Shown: positions 24,351 through 35,138, counted from the first letter of the stretch. The stretch: 64,000 nt of DNA from Epiperipatus broadwayi (GCA_028023455.1 JAQFVV010000036.1:3876452-3940451); one strand, 5' to 3'. Program-made: numbers and translations. Notes: generated from the letters alone by a model not told the origin.

Positions 24351-24411
24351 TAAACCATTTATTTATAAACAAGGCAACTCTCCATACAGTAGTGCCACCC
24401 TGTGGCACAGG

Positions 24412-24494
24412 GTGGCACTACTGTATGGAGAGTTGCCTTGTTTATAAACAATTATGTACTAGTATAAGAGATGGTGATCATGTGATGCTTAATG
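24412..24494 (+). repeat. Rz-A direct repeat, first copy
   Basis: About 83 bp almost identical to 24868-24950. In PLEs such direct flanking copies are called pLTRs. Confidence 0.85.
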
Positions 24495-24743
24495 GTTTAA
24501 CACCAATCCTGCCTAATAGGATAGTGGTGGCTATGGTTGTTAAAGAGCCAAAGACCCCAAAATGTATGGGTGCTGAACTGAGTTCAGACCCATATGACTA
24601 TATAAGCTATTGAGCTTAGATTGAAAATATTTTTGTTTTCCAATTTCATTCTCATAGTTTTATAGTTAAGTAGAGATAAAAGGTGGTTCTCGAGGGTTGC
24701 ATTAGATCCTAAGATCTAGATGTAGTGCTCTCAGATTCAAAGC

Positions 24744-24785
24744 TCCTCACTGACGAAGGCCATAAGCCAGAAACTAGTCTGGGGA
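24744..24785 (+). ncRNA. Hammerhead ribozyme, Rz-A (intact cores)
   Basis: Helix I UCCUCA/UGGGGA, core CUGACGA (N7 is C, which is allowed), helix II GGC/GCC with loop CAUAA above an A-A mismatch, core GAAA, helix III palindrome ACUAGU, and the GUC site with C at 24779 just before UGGGGA. It lies within a unit whose start is repeated downstream, so a transcript through the element would contain one ribozyme. Confidence 0.85.
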
Positions 24786-24867
24786 TATTGGATGAGTAGG
24801 CATTAGATAGGGATTTTATGCACAAGCCTTCTGGCATCCATTGATTACTCTGGTTGGCAGAGAGTGG

Positions 24868-24950
24868 CACTACTGTATGGAGAGTTGCCTTGTTTATAAA
24901 CAATTGTGCTAGTATAGGAGATGGTGATTATGTGATGCTTAATGGTTTAA
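24868..24950 (+). repeat. Rz-A direct repeat, second copy
   Basis: Near-identical to 24412-24494, 456 bp away. It ends at the target-site duplication. Confidence 0.85.
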
Positions 24951-25039
24951 ACCATTTATTTATTTATCTATTGTACCAACATGCATGAGACTGCACAGAA
25001 TTAATTATATTTATTATATTTTTAGCAGTTGAGGTTAAG

Positions 25040-25150
25040 AGATATAAAATTCTGAAGAAGATTGCTGGGGCAATCGAAACTGGAAACTGTAAAAACGGGT
25101 GGTAAATAAAAGGTTGTGTAATAGTAATAAAGTGCATGGACAATTTAGTA
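25040..25150 (+). repeat. Rz-D fragment with hammerhead-like motif
   Basis: CUGAAGA-A, hairpin GAUUG/CAAUC with loop CUGGGG, GAAAC and then CUGG where CUGUC is expected. The tail gtaataaagtgcatgg corresponds to the end of the fold-back at 17.8 kb. The GAUUG/CAAUC stem is perfect here, while the 17.75-kb copy has GAAUG, which confirms the consensus. Confidence 0.6.
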
Positions 25151-25527
25151 TTATATGGTAATTAATTATATATAGATCTAGCATATATACACACAAATAA
25201 GTGAGTTTTGCTTCAATATTAAACAAGTAAATAAGCTTTTCAGTTCTTATCTTGACAATATTGATTCTATGTATTAAAAAAAAACATGTGGCTATACTGC
25301 TTGGGAGTTTATGAAAAGTTCAAACATCAGATCTGCAGGCATCAGAATTGATCCTGAGATTTGCCCATCCCAAATCGGACCCTCTATCGACTGCACAAAA
25401 CCATCTTTGATAGAGAAAGTTTATAACCACGGTTACAAGTCATTATTATGATAATTGTCAAAACAGAACAATAAATTATCAGTAAATAATCAATTTTTTT
25501 ATGGTTTGGCAACCAATACTGACAAAA
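25151..25527. other. Non-coding DNA, nothing recognised
   Basis: Slightly less AT-rich at 25330-25430. No motif recognised. Confidence 0.4.
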
Positions 25528-25782
25528 TTACGAGGGCCCTTTGATTGCGTCAAGGTAAGCAAAATTTGATTCCAATTCACATATATCTGCTAATAGGTAG
25601 AACGTTTGCAATTGTCTGCAGCAATTATCAAGGAAGATGGTATTATTTTTCCAAATCAAAATATTGTGCATTGTTTCTAATGAAAGGTTGAGAATTGAAA
25701 TATTTGTTAAGAATATGCTTAACTTAAAGAAAATAGTTTCCTTAACACCTGCCGTGGAATTTGCTGTCTCAATTTTTTTCAC
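25528..25782 (-). other. Unassigned 84-codon ORF
   Basis: A minus-strand frame of normal amino-acid composition (AGVKETIFFKLSIFL, ILNLSLETMHNILI, CELESNFAYLDAIKG). Its composition is less skewed to Ile/Phe/Lys than chance frames nearby, so it may be part of a decayed transposon protein. I do not recognise the family. Confidence 0.3.
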
Positions 25783-26640
25783 CTTTTAAAAAATTAATCG
25801 GCAATATGATCTCACCGTGATAAATCCAAACATTAGATATATATAATTCCAGCTTTTGAAAGCTAACATTACTTTTTTACGAATATAGTGTTAAAAAAAT
25901 TTATGAAGCAATAAATCGCTGCATTCTTATTTCTGATTTTATTCAGTAGCCTTTCTTTTCTATTTAATAAATAGTTGCTTTATCTCAGTTTTATTTATTT
26001 ATTTTGAATTAACATTGCTCTCCAAATTTCCTTCGCCTGCGTAGACAATGCATATACATAGTTTGGCTACTCATTTAGTTTATAGTGTGATCCTATAGAG
26101 GGCAGCACTTCCAAGAATAAAAAATAAAAACCTTATTAATTTTGATAGAAACTATAAATACCTATAATGTAAAAATAATATATTATTTTTTTTATTGTTC
26201 ATAAACAAAAGAAATAAAAAATAATCTATTATAAAGCAAATTTATCAATGTGAAAAAATTCAAACATATATTTCACATATAATTTAATCAATGAACAATC
26301 TTTTGAAATGGCTTCTACTCAACTTTTGAATTGTAACTTCTTGTTTTCTATTATTGGAACGTTGTTTCGTAATTGCGTGTTTACAAACATTTATAATGGT
26401 AAAAATTAAAAAATAATAATAATAATAATAATGTGACATATATATATAGCCTATGTTTAAATTTTATTTTTCCCCTATTTATTAATGCATCTTGTTATCG
26501 CTCTATTTTTTATTTACTTGAAATTAAATTTTCCAAGTGCATACAATTATATAGATCAGGAGTGAATAATCCTTTTCGATATCATTTTAAACTGAAAACG
26601 ATTTTATAAACTATTTATCTCAGATATTTATAATCATCGT
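25783..26640. other. AT-rich DNA with a TAA microsatellite
   Basis: A (taa)n tract lies at about 26412-26432. A 'tatagagggcagcactt' motif near 26095 is similar to motifs at 57.83 and 59.19 kb. No gene seen. Confidence 0.45.
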
Positions 26641-28827
26641 AGACAAAATTAAATCATGGTCTTTATTCCCAAGAGGCTGTAAAGTCACCAGCCAAGGCAG
26701 CAGTTGGTGGTAAAAGGCGGAGGGTGCTAAGAATTCCTGATGGCTGACCCAGGCTGCCATTTCATGATGACCTTTTATTTAGGAACTTACAACCGCAGAT
26801 CATTTATAAGTGAAAGAATATTGTGTGCATTGGAATAATTGTTTAATAAATGGAGCATTGCAGGACTTTGTGAAGTTAAGACAATTTTACAAATGGATAC
26901 TTTTTACCATAATACAGGTTCACATATTGGAAGTACAGTTGGAATGAGGTTTATTATAAATAAAAAGTGAAAGAATAACATTGTGGATATTAATAATGGA
27001 AGATACCAAGCATAGATAATTCAAGTTTATTCTCCAACAAACTTCCCAATATGAAGAAGAAATAAAAAAATTTTATATTGAAAAACACAGACTTCAATGC
27101 TATAATTAGTAAACAATTGAAAGTTGAAAGGTTTAAGGGGAAATTTGGTTATGGTGATAAAAATAAGAGAAAATCCAGATTTGTAGAATTTACTGGAAAA
27201 AAAACTGTATATTTTAGATTCTTCTTTTAGAAAAAAATGTTAAATGGAAGTGGATATAGAAGCAGTTTATAAAATTAAATTATATGTTGTTTGTTAGAAA
27301 ATGTGTACTTCAAGATGGTAATATTCTTAATAGATTCAATGCAGGAAGTGATCATTGATTAGCAAGATGCAATACATGTGTTAATTCAAAACCAGAGAGA
27401 GGAAAATTATTAGGAAAAATAGTATCAATAGTTGAAATTGATAACCTACAGAAACACTCCAATGAATCTAAATTGGAACTTGCAAATCAATAAGAAGATA
27501 ATTAATAAACTATTAAAAATTGTAAAAACATAACTGATATAACAAAATAACAATTTGCTATTAAATTTTCTATTGAGACAGGACAATATGTGAAGACAAG
27601 AAGGAATACGAAAATATTTTTAAATGATCCGCTAAAAAAAAAATTGAATATCTATAGTTTTGAAAAATGCTATTAAAAAAAAGTTAATAAGGATATAAGA
27701 AAATATAACTGAAAATTGGCACAAAAAAAAAAAAAAAGCTGTAAAGAAGAATAAAAGTCGCAAAAGTGTAAAATGACATTTTTGGTACTGGAAGGAAAGT
27801 TATTTCTATAAGAAGAAAAGATTAAACTATTACAAAAAGGAAAGATATCATCATGAAAATGAATAAAAGATTTCTATAAAGAATTATATAGTAATAAATT
27901 ACAAGAAAATAAAGTAAACCTACAGTTATTACATCTTCCAATATGACCAGCATTTTAAATGAAGACATGAAATGTGCAATTGAATCTATAAAGAAGAGAA
28001 ACACTTCAAATAATGATGGAATTATAAACAATATCTTAGACCAAGCAGGCAAAGAAATAGAAAAATTATTGGCAAAGTTATATACCAAGTATCTAAATGA
28101 TAAAGATGTACCAAGTGATTTGAAAAATGCAGTAGAAACATTGATATTTAAGAACGGTAATAAAGAAAATATTAGAAATTGTAGATTTATCAATATTTTG
28201 TTAGTTTGATACAAAATCTTTTCCAAGATAAATACAACATAGTGAACCTTAGATTCTAATCCACCAAAACAATAGCTTGATTTAAAAGTGCTTTTAGTAC
28301 AGTAGATTACATTCAAATATTAAGAAAAGTTATACAAAGAAGCAATGAATATAAGTAGAAGTACCATCATGCTTTGCATTTATAGATTACCAAAAAACAT
28401 TTGATTCTATAAGCATTTCTACAGTGATTAAAACTTTGGATCATTAAGGTTATAGACAGGATATTGCCATATTCTGAAAAATATTTATCAAAATGCAAAT
28501 TAGATTACATGGTAATACTAATGGAAACGTGTTGAGTAGAATGATTCCTATCTCCACAACTTTTTACAACAGTTTTACAGGAAATATTTTGTGGCTTAAA
28601 ATAGTAAATTAATGGAATAAACGTAAATGGTGATTATTTAAGACACCTAAATTTTGTAAATAATACGGTTGTTTTGCAAATATCTCAGAGCTTCATGAAA
28701 TGTAGCAAGATTTATCAGGTGAAAATAAAAAAGTAGAACTAAAAATAAATAATGTTCAAAGGATTTTCTCAAAATAAGAAATTAAAAATTGATAATAGAA
28801 AGTTAAAAGAAATTAACATCTACAAAT

Positions 28828-29330
28828 AGTCAAAATAAGAGTCATAGATCACATGACCCTATCTCTTAAGCTTGTAAGTAATAAACAATGAGGATTGCCA
28901 ATTCCTCTACAAGCTTACAAGCTTAAGAAATAGGGTCATGTGATCTATGACTCTTATTTTGACTATTTATAGTCTCTGCCATAAGTCTTATGCAATTTTA
29001 TATTGCTAAGACTACTAATATATGGTATGGCTGAATATCTATCAGCCCCATATAGCTATTTGAGTTGGATAGCTAAGTTTGAAGACATGTAGATGTCTGA
29101 AAATTTCAGATTTTCCACTCAATAGATAACTTTTAGATAAGTGCTTGGCTTTGGGTTGGTATTTTTAGATCTAGGGTCTGAACCTACCCTGACACCACTC
29201 TGAGGAGTGCCAAAGCATGAAACCATGGTCAGTGGTTTGGGGAGGGGTTCCTGACAGAGATATTTTAGGTGCTGGCTCTGGCTAAGCATTTATCACAAAG
29301 CTTGTAGAGGAATTGGCAATCCTCTGTTTA
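28828..29330 (+). mobile_element. Complete Rz-B element with 14-bp TSD inside the RTE
   Basis: Exact taacatctacaaat flanks it at 28814-28827 and 29331-29344, and the RTE reading continues across if it is removed. The first 85 bp (28828-28912) are inverted relative to the rest. Their inverse reads as the end of the unit (cttgtagaggaattggcaat) joined to its beginning (aagagatagggtcatgtgat), i.e. a head-to-tail junction of two units. The forward unit then runs from 28914 to 29330 and includes a hammerhead. The junction in the inverted arm shows that the template was at least a dimer or a circle. Confidence 0.88.
29194..29236 (+). ncRNA. Hammerhead ribozyme, Rz-B (all elements intact)
   Basis: Helix I ACCACU pairs perfectly with AGUGGU. 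Core one is CUGAGGA (N7 is G). Helix II is GUGC/GCAU with loop CAAA. Core two is GAAA. Helix III lies in the palindrome ACCAUGGU, closing either as three pairs with an AU loop or as a dimer of eight pairs. The cleavage-site C follows (triplet GUC) at 29230. Helix I and II differ in sequence from Rz-A yet are complementary, which is covariation evidence for function. Confidence 0.9.
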
Positions 29331-29800
29331 TAACATCTACAAATGTCTTGATCAGATTATTAACACACAGAGAAAAATAATTGATGAAATTAATTGTACA
29401 ATTAAACTTGGATGAGTGTTTTTGATAGAAATAACAATATTAAAAAGAAATATGTCTGTGTTTGAAAAGGAACATCTTTCATAGATGTGTTTTACCAGTT
29501 CTTATTTATGGACATTTAACAGAAAAGCAATTCAGAAACTTCAGACCAATGGATATCACCGATATCATTGAAAAAATCAATAAACTGGAATTAATAGCAA
29601 ATGGACAATTGAAGTTTTAAACTGTATCCAAACGGATTAATAAAAGATCTAGAAAGTGACCACATGTGAAATAGATGGATGAAACAAAGCAGTTTGCTGG
29701 TGTGTTATAAAGAAGAGAAGCTAAGGATTAGAGAAATTGGATTAAATTTGAAGATCCCTGTGTCCTGAAATGCATCAATAATGGTTGGAAATAATGACAA

Positions 29801-30785
29801 TGATTTTATGAAAAAACATTAAAGAAGTCTTTAACCTACATTAGACTTTTAATGCAGGATCTAAATTAAAGCAATTCAATACAGTAATAGAGGAACAAAT
29901 TTGAGACCCAACATGTCACTTCTGGAATACAAACATTACATAACTCCATAAGCAACAATCATCTATTTATACATTTTTAATGAGCGACATAAATATGTTT
30001 TTATCAAGAGTTTGTTTACTAATTATTTTTAAGCAGATAAACAATAAACTACTTAAAATGTAACATGGGACAATAAATCTAATATATAAAATTTACCTAA
30101 ATTTTGCATAAATCACCACTAAACTTCAATTAAAGTAAGCTATGAATATGGAGACTGAAGTTCTCTGAAAGCGCTTAGCCATATAACTCTTGAATAATAT
30201 TTTAGATAAGCTTCACTTTTTTGCGTAAGTGCAATTTAAATTACTATATATAAATACATAAAAGCAGTTGACATTTAAACAATACCAATATCAATAACAA
30301 TCTCAATCTGTAGTCAAGGCAACCTCCTTTTTACAATACAGATGATTAACCGTGAATATAATGTGAAAGCATTGAAAGTATACTTGATGCAATAAATTTT
30401 ACTGAATTTAAACTCTGACTTAGTAATTTCTTTTACATTAATAGTTGTAATGACAGAGTATAAAAATATAGTTATATATACACATTAAAACAAAGACTTT
30501 CATAGGCTAAAGATATATATTATCCAGGTTCATCTATGTATAATTTGTTGCATTAATATACTGACATTTTGGCTCATACCAGTCATCAACTGTCTAATGA
30601 ATACTACAAAAATGTTTGTAGAAGTGCTGTAAATATTGGTGTATAATAAGATTGAAGGGTCCACCAAATTCTATTTGGAAGAACTTTAAAAAAAAAGCAC
30701 ATTAATCTGGATAATTTCTGATTTTTATTATTTTAATTTTAAAGTTTTCTATACCTATTTTGCATTTGTAGAACTTTCAATCGTA
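29801..30785. other. AT-rich DNA; small repeat fragment
   Basis: At 30145-30200 is 'gaagttctctgaaagcgcttagcc', a member of the 4.4/48.3-kb repeat family. Nothing else was recognised. Confidence 0.45.
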
Positions 30786-30786
30786 T

Positions 30787-30899
30787 TTTTTTTTTCATAT
30801 GTCATAGCATCGGCCAAGGGGCGAACCCGCAACAATTGTCTGCAACCAACTGCTTGCTTGCAAGGCGGCTGCGCCGACCTCTCGGCTAACAACGCTTGA
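30787..30899 (-). mobile_element. tRNA-derived SINE with 12-bp TSD
   Basis: On the minus strand: atcaagcgttgttagc, A-box-like region, anticodon stem gccgccttgcaag, an insertion of about 25 bp in the variable region, B-box-like gggttcgcccc, then gatgctatgacatatgaa and an A tail (poly-T on the plus strand). Direct repeats tttcaatcgtat (30775-30786) and tttcaattgtat (30900-30911) flank it with one mismatch. Confidence 0.85.
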
Positions 30900-30911
30900 T
30901 TTCAATTGTAT

Positions 30912-31380
30912 TATATGTCAATACTTACAGCAACACTACAACTGTTTTTATAATATTCATTACCTAGATGATGGGTGGGATATCCCCAGTCAAAACATCA
31001 GTATATTGGAACAAAAAATCATATACAGATGAACCAAGATAATAGCTCTGTAGAAATTAAAATGATAGATGTATTAAAAAGTAGATTGTATTTTATCCAT
31101 GTTCTTAAAAAAACGGATGTTTGTTCCTTAGAAGTATGTATTATATGTACTGAATTTCAATAGTTATTAAACTCTAAAATTGCTCATTTAAGTCTTCAAA
31201 ATTGTCATATTATTAAAGCATGGAATGCTCTTAAGGAATATATTATGGATATACTAAAAAGAAGAATCATGATTAGTTTTCTGACAATGATCTTATTATT
31301 AGTAATATGATTAAAAGGAAACATGCGGCATTTTCTGTTTGGCAGAATAATAAATAAAATGTAGAACTTCATACAACATC
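30912..31380. other. AT-rich DNA, nothing recognised
   Basis: The 62-codon frame at 30975-31163 has no recognisable family. Confidence 0.4.
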
Positions 31381-32110
31381 TTAATATAAACTCATTGTAA
31401 ATCGCAAGATTTTATGAAGATTAATTTGTAAAGGAATTGGGGACTGAAAAAATGAAGAGACTAACAGCTTCATGCTCCCAAATCAAGAAGCTCTAGATTA
31501 GCCTATATAAGTGAGAATTTAGGTTAAAGATAAGATGTCCATTCTTATCTTTATAATGTCGCTATTTTGTGTCAAGGTTTGAGAGGTCCCTCTATATTCA
31601 AAAAAAACATTGTGGGACCATTATAAACATTCAAGATGCATATGATAATGGTTAAAATCTTTCTCTAAAAGTATTTATATACTTCCTAAGTGCGTAATAA
31701 ATAATTATAACTTTATATTAGTTCATATATTTGCAGTATAAAGATTGTAATATTAACTCATTGTAAGTCGTAAGATTTTTTGAATGTTAATTTGTAAAGG
31801 AAATAGTGGATTTAAAAAGTGAAGAAACTAACAGCTTCATGCTCTCAAATGAAGATGCTTCAGATTGGGCTATATAAGTTGGAAATTAGGTTAAAGATAA
31901 GCCAGCCATTCTTGTCTTTATAAAGTTGCTAACTTGTGTAGATGTTTGAGAGGTCCCTCTACAGTCAAAAAAAGACATCATAACTATTTTAAATGTTCAA
32001 GGTAAAAGCCTAAAGGCAAAAGTTCAATGACTAACAAAAAGTCTTAAAAATGATTGGTGGATTAAAACAATAAAATAGGTCACTGACTGTAGTCATTCTA
32101 GATCTCTTTT
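31380..32110 (+). repeat. Tandem dimer of a 366-bp repeat
   Basis: Blocks 'aactcattgtaa', 'aagattttatgaagatta' (second copy ttttttgaatgttaa), 'ctaacagcttcatgctc', 'cctatataagt' and 'gtttgagaggtccctct' occur at 31386-31600 and again 366-367 bp further on. Related sequence occurs at 36.2-36.8 kb as a fold-back. No hammerhead core was found. Confidence 0.8.
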
Positions 32111-32319
32111 TTGACACAGTGAAAACAACATATGGACCTGAAAATTAGCATCACAATCCTATCAAATCCAACAATGGCACTTTTATAATATCATGACAAT
32201 GATATATTCAATAGGTAAAAGATGTATTTTGATTATCTTTTGAATAATGATACAAGAATTGAGATGACCTGTAATGTCATATCCATTTTATCTATTCATT
32301 TAGATTTAGACAAAGATGT

Positions 32320-32605
32320 CTAGTTTAATGAAGTCTAAAAAGTTCTGTGTAATCTTAAAAATGGAAAGGCTGCAGATGAAATGCCTGATGTTTGAAAATG
32401 TGGTGATATGTTAAATTTTAAAATATATATGGAAACATAAAGTTATGCCACCTCACCTTAAGCTACTGTACCAATTTTTAAAAATAAGGAGAATAAATAG
32501 CATTGCAGTATTTACCATGGATTATCATTCTATCAATTATAGCAGATACTTTCAAGGATTTTGTTGAAGGAAGATTATAAGAATGTCAGTATAAAGAGGC
32601 TGAAT
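32320..32605 (+). pseudogene. LINE reverse transcriptase fragment
   Basis: Plus-strand reading EVLCNLKNGKAADEMPDV, then VPIFKNKENK, then QILSRILLK. These are the fingers-region blocks (NGKAAGxD, PIFKKKGD, KIxxRILL) of the same LINE type as 18-20.5 kb. There are several frame changes. Confidence 0.75.
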
Positions 32606-32609
32606 GACA

Positions 32610-33265
32610 GAGAAATGAACCACATATTTTTAGATGCAGTTATTTGCGGACAAACAACAAAAATGGAAGTGGACAGTAGAGACAGTCTGTCAATGATATA
32701 TCACATAATGGATTAAAATTAGTAGGATGGGTAAAAGGAAGATAACACTTCAAGATACAAATGTGGTAGTTATAGATCTAAACGGCAATAAAATTGATAT
32801 TCGAGGAAAAGTGGTAGTGCCTGTAAAATTAATTTCTAGTGTAAAATTACTAACACTTTAATAAAAATTTTAGTCCATTGTTAGGAAGAAATTGGTTCCA
32901 ACTCCTTGGCATACATGTAAATGTGAATAATATATTTTTAAACTCCAGAACTTTAAATACTGATTCATCCTGCAGTGGACTGATACTAGTTGATGATGAT
33001 GATGAATGCAGCTACAGAAAATTGAGTGTGAAAAAATCTAGAACTTCTCAGCCTCGATTAACAAAGCTAATATCACCTACTTGTAAAAATGATAAAGTTC
33101 TCAATTGGGATAAGTTCCTAGTAGGAGAAAAAATGTGGATATATGATTTACTTAATTGTAAATGAACACATGAAAAAATAGTCATATTACAGAATGAGTG
33201 GGAGTTGAAAAGACATGTTAAACACCTTTGCCCTTGTAATGAGGATATCAAGCATTACAACACAT
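32610..33265 (+). pseudogene. Ty3/gypsy polyprotein scrap with large internal deletion
   Basis: At 32640-32700 the frame reads TKMEVDSRDSLSMI, which fits the retroviral-type protease active site with DTG degraded to DSR. At 32878 it reads MLGRNWFQLLGI, the block that follows the protease in gypsy elements. Only about 70 codons later come FLVGEKMWIYD and, after a stop, ELKRHVKHLCP, which resemble the C-terminal end of gypsy integrase. Reverse transcriptase, RNase H and the integrase core are missing between them, so this is a deletion derivative. The strand is plus; the ORF on the minus strand is a shadow. Confidence 0.65.
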
Positions 33266-34857
33266 AATATTTGAAAATAAAGTAATTACATTTAAGATTA
33301 TGTTTATTTAAGGTTGCAGACAAATAATTCCTATATTTTGTGTGCATGCTTGCGTGAAATTTTTTGTGACTAGATTTAGTCAAGTTATGAACGTAAAACT
33401 AGCAAAATTGATTTAGGTCGCTTAATTTAAAAAGGATTTGTTTGATAGTGTAATCTAACTGAAAAGTCAATTTAATATTAATTAAAATAAATATCTGAGA
33501 ACTTTTTACATTTTATAGGTTATTTGTTTTAAATAAATAATTGTAAAATTATTTTAAACCAGAACAGAATGAAGCAATTGAAAAGTTTGAAATTATTGTT
33601 TGTTTTTTTCATGTTGAATTGCGTCAGGAAAAAATTGCCACGTTAATTCAAAATCAAATAGCATCTATCATCTGCTTTCTTCATAACCTTGACAATTCTT
33701 CTAAATTTTCCTGTAAAAATAAGAAAACACCAAAACATAATGGGAAATGAGCTAATCCAGACATTAGCCAACCAAAAGGTATAAATACCAGAGCTTCAAA
33801 AAATTAATTAGCCTTCACAATTTTTTATGCATTCAAATTCAGACAAGTTTGAACTTTAAAACAGCCATTTTTTAAGCCTCCATAACTATGATTGGATAGA
33901 TCATCTCACCCTGGACTTTTTACCTATCTGACAAAAACATCATCTTCAACAACAACAAAGAAACAAGGAACTATCACTGATTATTATTTCATTTATTGCA
34001 GTCAAATGTTAATGGAAACTATAATAACTTTAAGCAAATCACTTATATCTTCTCTTAAAATAATGGTGAAACAACCTTCTTCTTTACTTCAAAAAGTGTG
34101 AACATCTTGTCTCAATATTATGGATTATCTTGTCATAAATTATTGAAAAAAAACTTTAATAAGCTTCAACTCAAATACACAGTAATAAACTTTTTAGCTT
34201 AGTGAAATGATGAATTTTAATTAAAATCAATTAAATCAATACATTTATGGATTATAGCCTATTACTTGATTCATATAAAATATAAAATGATTTAAATTAT
34301 ATAGAAACATAGATTAAATGTCCATAAACTAACAGATTAATAAAATATTTCTAATGAAAGAAGTAAAGAATTTTAATCATTTGGATATATAGTTATAGTG
34401 TTTTTCAAATGGATTAAATTGCTTCTCCTTTGTATAATAAACTACGATTCATCTCCAGAGCCTGAAGTAATGGATTATGGATTATCAATGCAAAATATTA
34501 AATATTATAAAAGTCACATTTATCAGCCAGATCTAAAATGGATTGTGTTAAATATAACCCACATTGGAATAACAGCTGTGCTGAATGGAATTTTATTAAT
34601 CTTAATATTAAGTTCCAATAAGAATTAAATTTACAAAAGAAATTATTGGTGCTTAATATAATCTTTGATGCTTTTATTAGAATGCTTCAATGAATTAGAA
34701 TATTATACAAATGTAAATATTTCCATGGGATAAATTTTAATTGTTTATAACCAATGAAGTATAAACCGATAGATTACTTGGTGAATTTTATTATATTTTC
34801 TTCTTATTTAGTTAAAGTTATTATTGTTAAAGTAATTATTTCACATAAAACTCTTCA
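33266..34857. other. AT-rich DNA, nothing recognised
   Basis: Frames at 33892-34101 and 34398-34628 have no identifiable domain. No repeat boundary was found. Confidence 0.4.
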
Positions 34858-35138
34858 TATACTAATGAAATACTCTGAAAAAACTTGTGCTGAATCAAGC
34901 CACTATGAAAAGGTATAATTTACATTTCTGCTGCAATAATGTGCATATTTTATAAACTATATATTTATTCTGTTCCCCGCATAATTAGTTAATTAATTTT
35001 GTACTACGATTCTAGCGAGAATTTGCCGAAAATTAGCTCAGTGCTATTAAATGAGAATATGTCTACATGGTTATACCTTTTCATAGTGGCTTGCCTCAGC
35101 TCATGTTTTTTTCAGAATATTATTAGTGTAATAAAGAA
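34858..35138. repeat. Fold-back element, about 65-bp arms
   Basis: The left arm 'actctgaaaaaac...caagccactatgaaaaggtata' at 34868-34918 is matched by 'tataccttttcatagtggcttg...ttttcagaat' at 35076-35127. The spacer is about 155 bp. No coding content. Confidence 0.75.

Larger units (their letters stand above)
24366..24947 (+). mobile_element. Complete Rz-A element with 15-bp TSD
   Basis: Flanked by exact taaaccatttattta at 24351-24365 and 24948-24962. It begins with a reverse copy of the unit start (ggcaactctccatacagtag) which folds on gcactactgtatggagagt... to give a long hairpin at 24369-24447. Then comes one full unit with the hammerhead. The first part of the unit returns: the block from gtggcactactgtatggag to gatgcttaatggttta is at 24412-24494 and again at 24868-24950, a period of 456 bp. 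So the element is an inverted piece plus about 1.2 direct units. A 114-codon open frame at its start shows no protein family and is probably chance. Confidence 0.85.
26645..29800 (+). pseudogene. RTE-like LINE, nearly full length, dead
   Basis: The plus strand begins with a 5' region shared with 545-615 (cccaagaggctgtaaagtca). Endonuclease scraps follow: GTYNRRSF (26785), HIGSTVGMRFIINKK (26930), IIQVYSPTNF (27020), VERFKGKFGYGDKNKRKSRF (27130), ILNRFNAGSDH (27325). The reverse transcriptase starts near 27940: MKCAIESIKKRNTSNNDGI, LKNAVETLIFKNGNKENIRN, FAFIDYQKTFDSI (28380, the catalytic AFD changed to TFD) and LRFADDT-like (28640, holds the second catalytic Asp pair in degraded form). The C-terminal part resumes at 29345 and ends near 29790 (RCVLPVLIYG, WMDETKQFAG). 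Many stops occur. The order of blocks fits one RTE ORF of about 1,000 codons. It is interrupted by the Rz-B element at 28828-29330. Confidence 0.85.

Noticed and set aside
24269-24613. A 114-codon host protein
   Set aside because: It covers the hairpin and unit start of the Rz-A element, and its translation follows the repeat, not a protein family.
27822-28316. A 164-codon minus-strand membrane-like protein
   Set aside because: Antisense to the RTE reverse transcriptase region. Its hydrophobic character comes from reversed A-rich codons.
30140-30200. Hammerhead in the gaagttctctgaaagcgcttag repeat
   Set aside because: A gaga/tctc stem and gaaagcgctt are present, but there is no CUGANGA core before the stem in any of the copies.
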